Translations under genes and position numbers: made by a program
Shown here: piece by piece, positions 1 through 10,820 of the stretch
Layout: every line of letters starts with the position of its first letter
Position numbering within the stretch: position 1 is the stretch's first letter
NCBI GenBank assembly: GCA_026874595.1
Contig: CM049306.1
Span: 73,159,642 to 73,223,641 of the forward strand
Origin: Sipunculus nudus
Taxonomy: Eukaryota > Annelida > Sipuncula > Golfingiida > Sipunculidae
Reading direction: 5' to 3'
Length of the DNA: 64,000 nt
Notes under the pieces: generated by a model
Told to the model about the DNA's origin: nothing
Database searches by the model: none
Seen by the model: the letters and a program-made list of their open reading frames with translations, nothing else

Positions 1-692
1 AGAATGTGGGATATCAAATGTCATACTTGTCAGAAATCCATTATGTCTGCCAGTTAGCCACCTTAGAAATTCTTTCTTCAGTGCAGTTTCAGTAATTTTT
101 CTTTAATGTTTGGTCCGATTTAGAGAATGTTCGTTGTCTGATTTCAGACTTGTCAGAAGTCCAATATGGCCACCAGGCAGCCATCTTTTAATTCCTTTTG
201 ATCATATTATCTCAAGAACAGTTAAAGTGAATGCAGTTGGATGTATATTTATGTAATCTTGTAAAGGATTGGGTCAAATATTTCTGAATAAATATTACCA
301 TCATTTATAAAAGTGCAGTACAGTTGGCTTGTATTGAATAAAAATTCATACAGAAGCACCTGTTTCTCAATAATTCTTGCATGTATTTCCTTGATTTTTG
401 CTATATATTTTGATCTTATATTTGCCCTTTGTGGTGTTCCTTTGAGACTGACAGGTTTCAAGCAAGCTGTTGGAATAGTTCCTGATAGCTTAACAATCAT
501 GCATTTTCCTCAGACCATCAATTCACTGTGTTTTAACCAGACATAGGTGATATATATTTCTGTTGTCATAGAAAATTTTCAACAAATTGGCAAATTGGTT
601 CTTCAAAATTTGACTGGAAGTTGTGAATCTCAGTCCATGATGTCACAAGTCATGCTTGGCAGCTGAGCGTCATGACCCATGGGTCACTTGTT
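1..692 (+). mobile_element. Right-hand portion of a class-1 (AGCTCAGCTG-type) Helentron-like element
   Basis: The right terminus at 660-692 (CAGCTGAGCGTCATGACCC followed by ATGGGTCACTTGTT) matches the right ends of the B elements further along. The sequence before it has two diverged internal units (phrases like 'tatgtctgccagttagccacc' and 'tatggccaccaggcagccatc'), as expected for a tandem core. The left end lies outside the window. No coding capacity is seen; the two opposite short ORFs at 249-546 are AT-rich shadows. The family assignment rests on the terminus only. Confidence 0.5.
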
Positions 693-1033
693 ATTTAATT
701 ATAATCAGTTAAGTGGTGTGCTCTCTTATATTGAACTTTCTGCAGATTAATTACAATTTTACTTAAAGTCAATGTGATAAGTGTGATTTTAAGAAGCCAG
801 TTTGCTTAAATCAAGGTCACTGTTCTGAGGTAACAGTTTAGATGAAATGCTGACAGGTAAATACCAGACAAGCTGGCACTGAGCATCCATAAACAAATGT
901 GCATACAAATATATGTGAAGTCCAAATATTCCAAACATTAATGCTGTTTCCCCTACCATAAATGTGTAAAAATGTATTGTACACCTGTCTGTCAGTAATT
1001 AACAGTGTCTGTGTGTTTGTTTGTTTGTTTCAG
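693..1033 (+). other. Intron sequence before the first visible exon
   Basis: No gene or repeat is recognised. The segment ends in a (TG/TTTG) pyrimidine-rich stretch and the acceptor AG at 1032-1033. Confidence 0.6.
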
Positions 1034-1094
1034 AAGGGTATGAAGGCAGTGGATGCTGTGCTGAGACATTAGACTCAATGATGGAGAGTCTGAA
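1034..1094 (+). CDS. Tudor-domain protein, first visible exon (internal)
   Basis: This 61-bp exon lies between the acceptor ttgtttcag and the donor gtaaga. It reads GYEGSGCCAETLDSMMESL with a split codon at each end. The last two bases (AA) join the T of the next exon to give Asn, so the phase agrees. It precedes the Tudor domain and probably forms the helical lead-in that comes before many extended Tudor domains. Upstream exons with any other domains lie outside the window. The exon is short, so the support is splice-site quality and frame agreement with the next exon rather than homology. Confidence 0.7.
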
Positions 1095-1390
1095 GTAAGA
1101 TTTAATAAAACTACAGCTAACCCGGCCTTTATAATATGATAAACACTGTACCATATCACTTCAGCATCAAATTCAGTACACCTTGATCAGGGCTTCAGTT
1201 CATGCACTGAAGAAAGGACTTTATTTTTATATCCATAACAAAATTGAAGGGCTGTACGGATTCACAAGTGTACCAGTACATGGCAATACAAAGTCAAATA
1301 TCATTTTGGTATTTACAGATATCCATGTAATAATCCATTGATCATATATGGCATTGTAACAGAAAGTCCTTAAGTGTTACTAGCAACTAT
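1095..1390 (+). other. Intron 1, 5' part
   Basis: Begins with a strong donor, gtaaga. Nothing else is recognised before the minisatellite. Confidence 0.6.
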
Positions 1391-2078
1391 CTTTCTCTAA
1401 GTACACTTTTATTTCATTTTTTAGGTTTACTTTCTTTCTCTAAGTACACTTTTATTTCATTTTTTAGGATTACTTTCTTTCTCTAAGTACACTTTTATTT
1501 CATTTTTTAGGTTTACTTTCTTTCTCTAAGTACACTTTTATTTCATTTTTTAGGATTACTTTCTTTCTCTAAGTACACTTTTATTTCATTTTTTAGGTTT
1601 ACTTTCTTTCTCTAAGTACACTTTTATTTCATTTTTTAGGATTACTTTCTTTCTCTAATTACACTTTTATTTCATAATATTTTAGGTTTACTTTCTTTCT
1701 CTAAGTACACTTTTATTTCATTTTTTAGGTTTACTTTCTTTCTCTAAGTACACTTTTATTTCATTTTTTAGGATTACTTTCTTTCTCTAAGTACACTTTT
1801 ATTTCATTTTTTAGGATTACTTTCTTTCTCAAAGTACACTTTTATTTCATTTTTTAGGATTACTTTCTTTCTCTAAGTTCACTTTTATTTCATTTTTTAG
1901 GATTACTTTCTTTCTCTAAGTACACTTTTATTTCATTTTTTAGGTTTACTTTCTTTCTCTAAGTACACTTTTATTTCATTTTTTAGGTTTACTTTCTTTC
2001 TCTAAGTACACTTTTATTTCATTTTTTAGGTTTACTTTCTTTCTCTAAGTACACTTTTACTTCTTCTTTTAGGTTTAC
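1391..2078 (+). repeat. 43-bp minisatellite, 16 tandem copies
   Basis: Unit: CTTTCTCTAAGTACACTTTT followed by ATTTCATTTTTTAGG(T/A)TTACTTT. The spacing is 43 bp (for example 1391 to 1434) and I count 16 starts. Copies are nearly identical apart from a few substitutions (CTCTAATT, CTCAAAGT, AAGTTC). The first units alternate AGGTTTAC and AGGATTAC, which suggests dimer amplification. The tract is one-strand pyrimidine-rich and lies wholly in intron 1. Every unit resembles a 3' splice site: CTAA, then a pyrimidine run, then TTTTAG|G. Confidence 0.95.
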
Positions 2079-2420
2079 GATCTTTCACATGTGGCGATTT
2101 TTACGCATATATACACATATGCATATACACTGACACATGGCAACACACCAATTACAAAATCATATGAGTAATGTTTCAAGCATATATGCATAAAGGCACA
2201 CATGGAAACAGCTTTATTGTTGAGATTATTTTAAGGTTTCTGACACTTAGCATTTTGACACATTCTACATTTGCATTACTGTTGATAACTTGCTCAGTTT
2301 TCATTTAATCCCTTACAAAATTTGAGTGCAAATTTCTAATTCAGAAATATTTTGTTGATGCTTTGGACAGGCAACAGCCCCATAGTTAAATCATAATGAT
2401 ACCTGTCAGTATATACCTTT
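2079..2420 (+). other. Intron 1 between minisatellite and E element
   Basis: AT-rich with several CATATATGCATA-like words. No gene or transposon end is recognised. Confidence 0.5.
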
Positions 2421-3449
2421 TTTAGCCCTCAGCCCTTAGGCTGATGGGCTATTGTCGTCACCCAAGCTGTCCGTCCGTCCGTCCGGCGTCCGTTAACTTT
2501 TACCTTGTGAGCGGGATATCTGGAAAAGGATTCACCGTCATAATTTTATTTCTTCGGTAAAGATGTATATCGACAAAATCTCGGTCAAGTTCGAAGATGG
2601 GTGACCTTGACCTATTTTTCTACATTTTAGAGCTGATTATAGAAAAACTCTTAGATGCTTATTACTCAGGAACCATTTGGTGGATTTTCACAAAACTTAC
2701 TATGATTATTGGGACTGATAGTCTGTACCTGCTACACAAGTTTGGTGGCGCCACCTACAATTTCTGATTTTTAATGAATTTTTATCGGATTTTTCAACTT
2801 TCAGCTTGTGAGCGAGATATCTCTGAAAGGATTCACCTGGGAATTTTATTTTTTCGGTGAAGATGTATATTGACAAAATCTCGGTCAAGTTCGAAGATGG
2901 GTGACCTTGACCTATATTTCTACGTTTTAGAGCTGATTATAGAAAAAACATTTAGAAGCTTATTTCTCAGGAACCATTGGGTGGATTTTCACAAAACTTA
3001 CTATGATCATAGGGACTGATGGTCTGTAACTGCTGCACAAGTTTGGGGGCGCCACCTACAATTTCTGATTTTTAATGAATTTTTCTTGAATTTTTCAACT
3101 TTGGCCTTGTGAGCGGGATATCTCTGAAAGGATTCACTATAAGAATTTTATTTCTTTGGTGAAGATGTATATAGACAAAATCTCGGTCAAGTTCGAAGAT
3201 GGGTGACCTTGACCTACTTTTCAAGGTCACAGAGCTTATAATAGAATAAAACTTAGAAGCTTATTTTCAGGAAGCATTTGGTGGATTGTTATGAATCATA
3301 GTACATACCTCTCCATTTTAAATTTATAACTAAGACATGTACAGATATACATCCATGTGAGAACAGATATTTAGTACTTGTTACTGTTACCACCTTTAAA
3401 CACTGTTCTTTTGGCAGAGGGCTTTTGTCAGCTTCTGCTGATATTCTAG
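2421..3449 (+). mobile_element. E-type Helitron-like element, complete copy
   Basis: The left end carries the hairpin TAGCCCTCAGCC-CTTA-GGCTGATGGGCTA (2423-2451), followed by a GTCCGTCC tract and CGGCGTCCG. The core is about three diverged ~300-bp monomers starting near 2505, 2807 and 3105 (each with 'TTGTGAGCGGGATATCT' and 'TCGGTCAAGTTCGAAGATGG'). Two of them contain GGYGGCGCCACC; 2744-2755 is perfect. The right end has the hairpin TCAGC-TTCT-GCTGA (3428-3441), four bases, then CTAG (3446-3449), followed by T. Hairpin plus CTAG plus a 3' T flank is a Helitron hallmark. No Rep/helicase ORF is present, so it is non-autonomous. It ends 14 bp before exon 2. Confidence 0.75.
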
Positions 3450-3463
3450 TCATTTACTTGCAG

Positions 3464-3611
3464 TGACTATTACAACTCTCGAGGGTCCTATCGTGACAGT
3501 GATATGGCTGCATTTGCTGTTGGAGAAATAATTGTGGCTAAATACTCTCCTGATGAAAGATGGTACCGAGCTAAAGTGATTGAGTCTGACCCAGACAATT
3601 TTAAAGTTCAT
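3464..3611 (+). CDS. Tudor-domain protein, exon with first half of the Tudor barrel
   Basis: This 148-bp exon lies between the acceptor catttacttgcag and the donor gtaagt. The first base T completes Asn with the previous exon, and the exon ends on a codon boundary. It encodes DYYNSRGSYRDSD, then the start of the Tudor fold: VGEIIVAKYSPDERWYRAKV and IESDPDNFKV. The 'W-Y-R-A-K-V' segment is the typical second Tudor strand, with Trp as a candidate aromatic-cage residue. Tudor domains of this extended type bind methyl-arginine tails, chiefly of PIWI proteins in germ granules. That role is family knowledge and is not shown here. Confidence 0.9.
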
Positions 3612-4321
3612 GTAAGTGGGCTGAATTTCATGTATTATATTCTGGGCCCAGTTTCATTAAAAATGCATATGGCTTGAGTCAAATTTTACTGAAAGACCTC
3701 GAAAGTCAGCTAACATAAGGCTGTGAGATAAGTCAGTTTCACTAAACGCAATTTAGCTAAGACTGTCTGAACCTTGGAAATCCCCTTTTCAACGCCACCT
3801 ATTGATGAAATAATGAATTAAAAAAAAGTCTGATATTGGGAAGCAAACACTGTGCGGAAGATAATGACATGGAATTTCAATTAACCCTGTGTTATTCCTG
3901 GTTACTTTTTAAATGAATAGTTTAAAAAATGGTCTGGACATGGTGGTATTGCTGTACTTGACTGTACAAAACGAACATCAATCCCCATGATCTATTTGCT
4001 CGAAAGATGGCCATATGGGTACTTGCACCGAGTGCAAGTGATATGATGTGCTATAAACCAATGAAACACAGAGTTAATCCTGCTCAGTGCAGGCTTAGCA
4101 TTTCAGCCCGCCAGGTGACTTAAGTCACTAACGTTAATTTTAATTGAACTGACTTAAAAGTAAAAAACGCAGAATAACAAGTTAAAGTAGGTTTAAAGAA
4201 ACTGGGTCCTGAATTGTTATTTATATACCATTCAAATACCGCTGCAAACTTGTTTTTAATGACAGTTTTTGTGATATGCACAAAAGCTGACCCTTTTTTT
4301 CCCACATGAGCACATCAGAAA
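3612..4321 (+). other. Intron 2, 5' part
   Basis: Mostly unassigned sequence between the donor at 3612 and the C-element end at 4322. The ORF at 4120-4305 (minus) has no recognisable features. Confidence 0.5.
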
Positions 4322-7300
4322 ACTAGAATATGGGTAGTTGACAAGTGACTACTTGTATCTGCCAAAATCAGAGTGGAACAGGTAAAGTGAGGCATAGATT
4401 GAGTGGCAAGGGGAAATAGAATGGGGTGTGCTGCATATTAGCATGGATATCTGTAGCCGAAATATGTATGTAGGTTGCGCCACCTACCATAAAATCCAGA
4501 AAGCTGTCCAAGTTGTATACATATGCAAAAATTTAGGCAGATAAGTCAAACCACTCGATGTATGTGAGTGATTTTATCCCACAGCAGACAAACAGAAGGA
4601 CTTGTGCAAAAATGGTGGCAGATGGCGCCACCAGTTTTGTGTATGATTAAGAGCTATGTGAAATCTATACAAATGCAAAATTTCAGGGGGATATGTCCAA
4701 CCAATCCTGATATATAAGCCTAAATGTCTGCAGCATTAACATTAATGTAGGTGGAGCCACCTGCCAAAAAAATTGAGAAAGCTATCCAAGATGTATAAAC
4801 ACGCAAAATTTTAGGCAGATAAGTCAAACCACTTCTGAGATATGAGTGATTTTAGCCCACGACAGACAAACAGACAGAAGCTGTGCAAAAATGGTTGCAG
4901 GTGGCCCCTCCAGTTTTGTGTATGATAAAGAGCTATGTGAGATCTATACACATGCAAAATTTTGGCTCAATCGGTCAAACGGTCCCTGAGATATGAGCTT
5001 GGATGTCTGCAGCATAAACTAGAATGTAGGTGGTGCCACCTGTCATAAAATCAAGAAAGCTGTCTGGGATGTATAAACCTGCAAAATTTTAGGCAGATAT
5101 GTCAAACCACTGCCGAGATATGAGTGATTTTATCCCACGGCAGACAAACAGACGGAAGCGGTGCAAATATGGTTGCAGGTGGCGCCACAAGTTTTGCCTA
5201 AGATAAAGAGCTATGTGAGATCTATACACATGCAAATTTTCAGAAAGATAAGTCTGACCTGTCTGGATATATAAGCAATGATGTCTGCAGTGTGAATGTG
5301 AATGTAGGTGGCGCCACCTGTCATAAAATCAAGAAAGCCATCCAGGATGTATACGCATGCCAAATTTCAGGTGAATTAGTCAAACCTATGTAGAGATATG
5401 AGTGATTTTAACCTGAGGCAGACGAACAGATGGACACTGCAAACATGGTTGCAGGTGGCGCCACCATTTTTAGCTCAGCTGACTATAAGTCATCTGAGCT
5501 ATAGTCGTGGTCCATTGTCCGTCATCCGTCCGTCTGTCCCTCCATCCGTCCGTAGATGTGGCACTTTTTGAAACCGTAAGACCTAGGAATCCAAAATTCG
5601 GCATAGTGTTAGATGTCCCCAAGATCTCCTACCAAGCCTAAAACTGGGTCTTTGCGACTTTGTTTCTTTGAGAAATTAAGGAAAAACCTCAAATTTTTAT
5701 TAAAAACCTATTTTCACACTTCAGGGCTGCCTATTATCAAAACCACTCCTCAGTTTTTCCTCATATTTACCATAAATATTCCTCTAGATCCTATGTACAT
5801 GCCTGAAATAATGTCTGTATTATATAATTTAAAAAAGTTATGGGCCAGAACATAATGCATTTTGTAAAAAATCAGGAAAGATATTTGATCACTTAACACA
5901 TAACATGTTAAGGATATGGGCTTTTTTTCAAGTAATATAACTTTAATTAATCAAAATTAAATTGTATACCCAAAATTAGATCAAAATCTTTTAAATTTTT
6001 TAAAATATTAACAAAAATAAAAAATTGGTACCTTAAATTTTGCCTAACTTTGACCATGGCACGTTTATTTCCTGTAAGTACTGTGGATTTAATTTTCTCC
6101 GCATGTTTTTGTTAGCATTTTGTCTGTTAACACCAAAAATTTGAAACCAGTTGATCAAAAACTGTAGATTTTATTCAAGTTTTCAAGCACCATGTAACAT
6201 ATTGTTTACATCAGGCTAGTGTTATGCAGTTTGCAAGAGCTCAGCTCCCCAGCTTTAGCTCTCATTCCTAAAATTTGGCATACAATTAGATGTCTCCAAA
6301 ATCCCCTACCATGCCAATAATTTGGTCACTAGGACTTAATACCTTTGAGATATTAATGAAAAACTTCATTTTTCAATTAAAAACCCATTGTTACACTTCA
6401 ATACTTCCTAATATCAAAACCACTGATCAGACTTTAATCATATATAATATACATGTTTTTCTATATATTCTCTGTGCACATGCCAGAAATGATGTCAATA
6501 TTGCGTAATTGTTTTAAGTTATGGGCCCAAACATAATGCACTTTGTAAAAAATCAAGAAATATATTTACTCCCATAACAAGGGGCTTGCTGAAGCTAGAG
6601 ATTTTTTGTCAGGGATGTAACATTATTTAATCAAGATTCAATTAAATACCCAAAATTAGTTCTGAATTTTTAAAATTTTATAAGTTATTAGTATAAATAT
6701 AAAATTAGTACCTTAAATTTTGCCCAACTTTGACCATTTCACGTTTGTTTCTTGTGAGCTCTGTTTATATAATTTTCATATCATGCACACATAAGGATTT
6801 CAGCTTTTTAGTTTAGAAAGCTGAAAGAAATTGGCCAAAAATAATAGCTTTTATTAATGTTTTAATGAGACCATATCAGACCTTGGCTCTCTTCAGCCAC
6901 TCTTGAGTCACCTGTATGTTGACCTTGTTGAACTTTCAGCAAATTATGCACGCTTGATTCGAGGCATATACTGGGGCAGCCAGGCAGCTTATGGCCAGCC
7001 ACAGTTGATCCAGGTGTCCAACCCAACTCATCTAGTAGTTTTAACCAACAACATAACAATAAACAATAAATTAATCAATTTTTATTGGTTTTTAATAACA
7101 AATTAAAGAAAAATAGAAAAGGAATTTGTTAGTTTATAATGATAGGGAATTAACTTGCAGTTACTGATGATATAAGAATCTTGTATCGATGGATAGAATG
7201 TTACGTATTCCAAATAACACCATGCAGTCACCTATGGCATTTTTCAGTTCAATTTTAATAATAAAAAAGTAAATCAAAATATTCATTACTAATCATTAGG

Positions 7301-8411
7301 AATCATATGAAGGAAATTAATGATAGACAAAGATGCAGTTGATATTATTAATCTAGATTCGTACTGTGTCTAGTGTGTACATTGATGTGAAATTAGTCCA
7401 AAATGAATATATTATATTTATTTTTTTTTTTTAATATAAATAAAAGCCATAAACCAGGTACTTATGATCATTATTTAAATGTGTGAATTTTGTACATTCT
7501 GGATTCTCAACACCATTGTTTGGTGAAAACTGAATAAATACCAGACATGGTGGGAATACTTTGCAATTGTATTTAAATACGAATATGAATATGTACTCCA
7601 TTATAAAATTTCTTGCATATAGAATGGGAATTCAGGTAAAAATGAAAGTATATGAATACCAGTGCAAATACTTTCCAAATGTATTCATGAATCCATTTAT
7701 GAATATATTCTTTAATATTATTTTAATAATCATTTCAGTTATATTTCATTTTAAAAATCATACGATTCTCTTATTATTTTAAATAAAAATTATATCTGGG
7801 AAAATATTTGTAATATTTTTTAATAAATAGTTAAACTCTTATATTATATGTTCTGCTTATAAGTTATATGGCCAAGTCAAAATCTGTGTGACAATAGTAC
7901 TCCATTTGTTAATAAAATAAATGAAATCAGTCCTCTTCCCTGTCTCCAAAGGTACTATCAAAATCATACATAAGTTAAACAACAACAACTCATAATACAG
8001 CTTATACTTATTACCACACAAAAGTGACAAAACCAGCATGTGCCTCATTTCTAAATAATATTTTTTTTATCATATATAACAGCTGAGCGCCGTGACCCAT
8101 AGGTCCCTTGTTTGTGTATGTTATAAAGCTATTCAAGGGCTACATTTGTTCACAATTTTCAAACAGTTCCCGAGTTCCAGTGTAAACAGATGCACAAATA
8201 GACGCAGGGCAGAGAGGAAAGGTCAGAGGTCAACGCCAATTAGTTAGGCAACAGTTCACATATGACTCAATAATTGATGTAAGTTTCAGAAAAATCAATC
8301 CAATAGTCTCAGAGGAGTTCTCCCGAAATGAAGGCGGCGGCAGTGGCGGCATGGGCAGCAGTGGAACCCAGTCAAAAACATAGTATCCACAAAACGAAGT
8401 TTTGCGGATAC
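4322..8411 (-). mobile_element. C-type Helitron-like element, split by a B element
   Basis: Two pieces, 4322-5468 and 8113-8411, are separated by a B element. In the minus orientation the 3' end is ...CCCATATTCTAG (CTAG at 4323-4326) followed by T. The 5' end is the hairpin GTATCCGCAAAACTTCG...GTGGATAC (8383-8411) next to a GGCGGC-rich tract. The core is tandem ~280-bp units carrying GGTGGCGCCACC (for example 5454-5465) and 'ATATGAGTGATTTTA'. Continuity across the insert is shown by the unsplit copy at 60486-61650, which reads straight from 'GGCGCCACCATTTTT' into 'GTGTATGTTATAAAGC'. Non-autonomous. Confidence 0.8.
5469..8112 (+). mobile_element. B-type (class-1 termini) element, long subtype
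   Basis: The left end is TTTTTAGCTCAGCTGACTATA with its self-complementary partner AGTCATCTGAGCTATAG, then a GTCC-rich tract. The right end is ACAGCTGAGCGCCGTGACCC then ATAGGTCCCTTGTT. CTCAGCTG at the left end and CAGCTGAG at the right form short inverted termini. The core has two diverged ~680-bp monomers (starts near 5613 and 6290), then AT-rich sequence. Insertion is between T residues of the C-element target. These features (T|T target, subterminal hairpin, microsatellite, tandem core) fit non-autonomous Helentron/pearl elements. No transposase is present. Confidence 0.8.
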
Positions 8412-9257
8412 CAATATGGCAATTAACTGACAGTAAAATAGTACACCCCTTTGTGTGGAATCCATATAAAGAATTAAAAAAAAAAAAAGAAATATGATTC
8501 AACCGATAAAGAGTGTGGCAACATTTCATTGATAGCCTTAACTGATGATTTTGAACAAGATACGTTTTGTTACACACATCACCATGGTATTTGTATGTAT
8601 CATTTCCATGCAGCACTTTTTACATCAAACACATCCCTCCTACATCGCATGGATAAACAGATGTGGTCACTTCAGATTACACCATCATCTTTGCAACAGT
8701 TTCAATACAAGTCATCACAGTGCCAGTGTGGCCACAAAAATATTTCTTTCATGTTTCTGTTAAGTTTTAAAAATCACACAATTTTCTCCTGTAATAAAAG
8801 CTAAAATTGCAGATAATGAAACAGATATTATAAGAAGGAAACATCATGAAAAATCAGGTTTGCAGGGGTGCTGGAACAGAGAATATAAAACACCACTGTA
8901 AAATAAGCCTGTATCTATTTACATGTATGTGAGCTATTGGAATCCCAGATCACCAAGGGAAATATTATATATTGAATTCAGATGTAAAGTTGACAAAATA
9001 TAATGCCCAAATGTCTCTTTCTCATGTTTTTAACATAACTAGAGTATTTTTTTTTTGGGTTCATTTTATACACCATTTTTCATATTAGGTCTTATAATCA
9101 AGTCATTTTAGACAAACCTTGGCATATTTTTAGTATGTGAATAACTTAATTTACAAGCACAATATTCCAAATGGTGACAAATAAGCACCTTTGTTCAACT
9201 GTACTGTTTAAATACTTAAAAATATACCTAGATAGAACTGTTTCTGGTGTATTGCAG
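8412..9257 (+). other. Intron 2, 3' part
   Basis: Not visibly repetitive. It ends with the acceptor gtattgcag. The overlapping ORFs near 8529-8804 lack known motifs or bounding splice sites, so I do not call an exon. Confidence 0.5.
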
Positions 9258-9412
9258 ATCTTTTATGTTGATTTTGGGAACAGTGAATGGGTGGAGGAGA
9301 TGAACCTCAGACAGATACAGCCTCAGTTTATGCACCTTCCTTTTCAAATCCTGGAATGTTTCCTGCCACTGGAACCTCTCAGCTCCGATGGAAAGTGGAC
9401 CACTGAAGCCAG
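9258..9412 (+). CDS. Tudor-domain protein, exon with second half of the Tudor barrel
   Basis: This 155-bp exon starts in phase 0 after attgcag and ends with two bases (AG) before gtgaat. It opens with IFYVDFGNSEWVEEMNLRQI: the YVDFGN strand is the most diagnostic Tudor motif (aromatic Tyr/Phe, acidic Asp, then Asn). It is followed by FMHLPFQILECFLPLEPL and GKWTTEA. 'LPFQ..EC.L' opens the staphylococcal-nuclease-like half of extended Tudor domains in TDRD1/5/7 and TDRKH/Papi proteins. It joins the previous exon without a gap in the fold. I cannot pick the exact orthologue. Confidence 0.93.
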
Positions 9413-10074
9413 GTGAATATTATGTAGCTAGTTGTTCTTTTTTTAAATTAGCTAAAAGATGGCAGCAGCAGTGAGAGAGATGCCTTCAGTCAGGCCAATA
9501 AAATTGTCTGTTATGAGATGGGGTCTTTTTGTGCGAATGCCAGGGTTTGACCATTTTCTTCAGCTATAATATGTTATCCCAAAATTGAGGTTCATTAAAC
9601 ATTCATCACGACAAATGTGCAGGTTTCTGGTAATTTCTTCAATAATTCTGTTTATCCACATATTTTTTTCTAAAATGAACATCATGATGTTGATTTATGC
9701 AAGCATGCCAAAATAAGACTGAGGCACATCAATCTCACCTGCAAATTTTACCTTATTACACTCTTATAAGGAGCATCATGCAACATATAAGAAAATTAGA
9801 CAATTTATTGGACACTTTTATTAAGACATATGCAAAGCCATAACCATATTTTTGTTTGTTTGTAGACCTTGTAATTATTTTTCTTAGGTGATTGCATGGC
9901 CACTTGTCATGAAATATTCTGCAAACCTGCTAGTTTGGTAATGTAACATAGATTGTGTTCTTATATATTTGTATTTCTTGAAATAAGAAAAGGCTATTCA
10001 AGACTGTTTCTCAAAAATCAAAACACATAGCCAGTTTTATGTCTGTTGTCTCACCACATATTGTCTGTTTTCAG
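9413..10074 (+). other. Intron 3 (662 bp)
   Basis: Donor gtgaat, acceptor tgttttcag. No mobile element is recognised, in contrast to its neighbours. Confidence 0.7.
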
Positions 10075-10131
10075 GGAGTATTTCACCAGGCTTGTTGATG
10101 GCAAAGTGTTATTTGCACAAGTACTTAGTGG
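10075..10131 (+). CDS. Tudor-domain protein, small exon in the SN-like half
   Basis: This 57-bp exon lies between tgttttcag and gtatgt. The first G completes Arg with the AG of the previous exon. It reads EYFTRLVDGKVLFAQVLS and ends with GG, which pairs with the G of the next exon to give Gly. The pattern (W..EA..YF..LV.GK.L.A.V) is the usual helix-plus-strand of the extended Tudor domain. It is followed by the 21.4-kb intron 4. Confidence 0.88.
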
Positions 10132-10820
10132 GTATGTAATATATGATTGCTTGCCAAACCATCTTTTATTTTTAGCCCTCAGCCCTTAGGCTGATGGGCT
10201 ATTGTCGTCACCCAAGCTGTCCGTCCGTCCGTCCGGCGTCCGTTAACTTTTACCTTGTGAGCGGGATATCTTGAAAAGGATTCACCGTCAGAATTTTATT
10301 TCCTTGGTAAAGATGTATATCGACAAAATCTCGGTCAAGTTCGAAGATGGGTGACCTTGACCTATTTTTCTACATTTTAGAGCTGATTATAGAAAAACAC
10401 TTAGATGCTTATTACTCAGGAACCATTTGGTGGATTTTCACAAAATTTACTATGATTATTGGGACTGATAATCTGTACCTGCTACACAAGTTTGGTGGCG
10501 CCACCTAAAATTTCTGATTTTTAATGAATTTTTATCGGATTTTTCAACTTTGGGCTTGTGAGCGGGATATCTCTAAAAGGATTCACTGTAGGAATTTTAT
10601 TTTTTCGGTGAAGATGTATATTGACAAAATCTTGGTCAAGTTCGAAGATGGGTGACCTTGACCTATTTTTCTACTTTTTAGAGCTGATTATAGAAAAAAC
10701 ATTTAGAAGCTTATTTCTCAGGAACCATTGGGTGGATTTTCACAATACTTACTATGATCATAGGGACTGATGGTCTGTAACTGCTGCACAAGTTTGGGGG
10801 CGCCACCTGCAATTTCTGAT

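Noticed and set aside
1391-2078. CRISPR-like regular array
   Set aside because: Units are contiguous 43-bp copies without unique spacers, in a eukaryotic intron. It is a minisatellite.
7561-7782. Hydrophobic Ile/Phe-rich ORFs that recur in every long B element (also 20061-20267 and 46319-46531)
   Set aside because: They follow AT-rich palindromic repeat sequence, differ by frameshifts between copies and have no recognisable motif.
8529-8804. Additional Tudor-gene exon in intron 2
   Set aside because: The flanking exons already join in phase within the Tudor fold. An insertion here would break the barrel, and no suitable splice sites bracket it.
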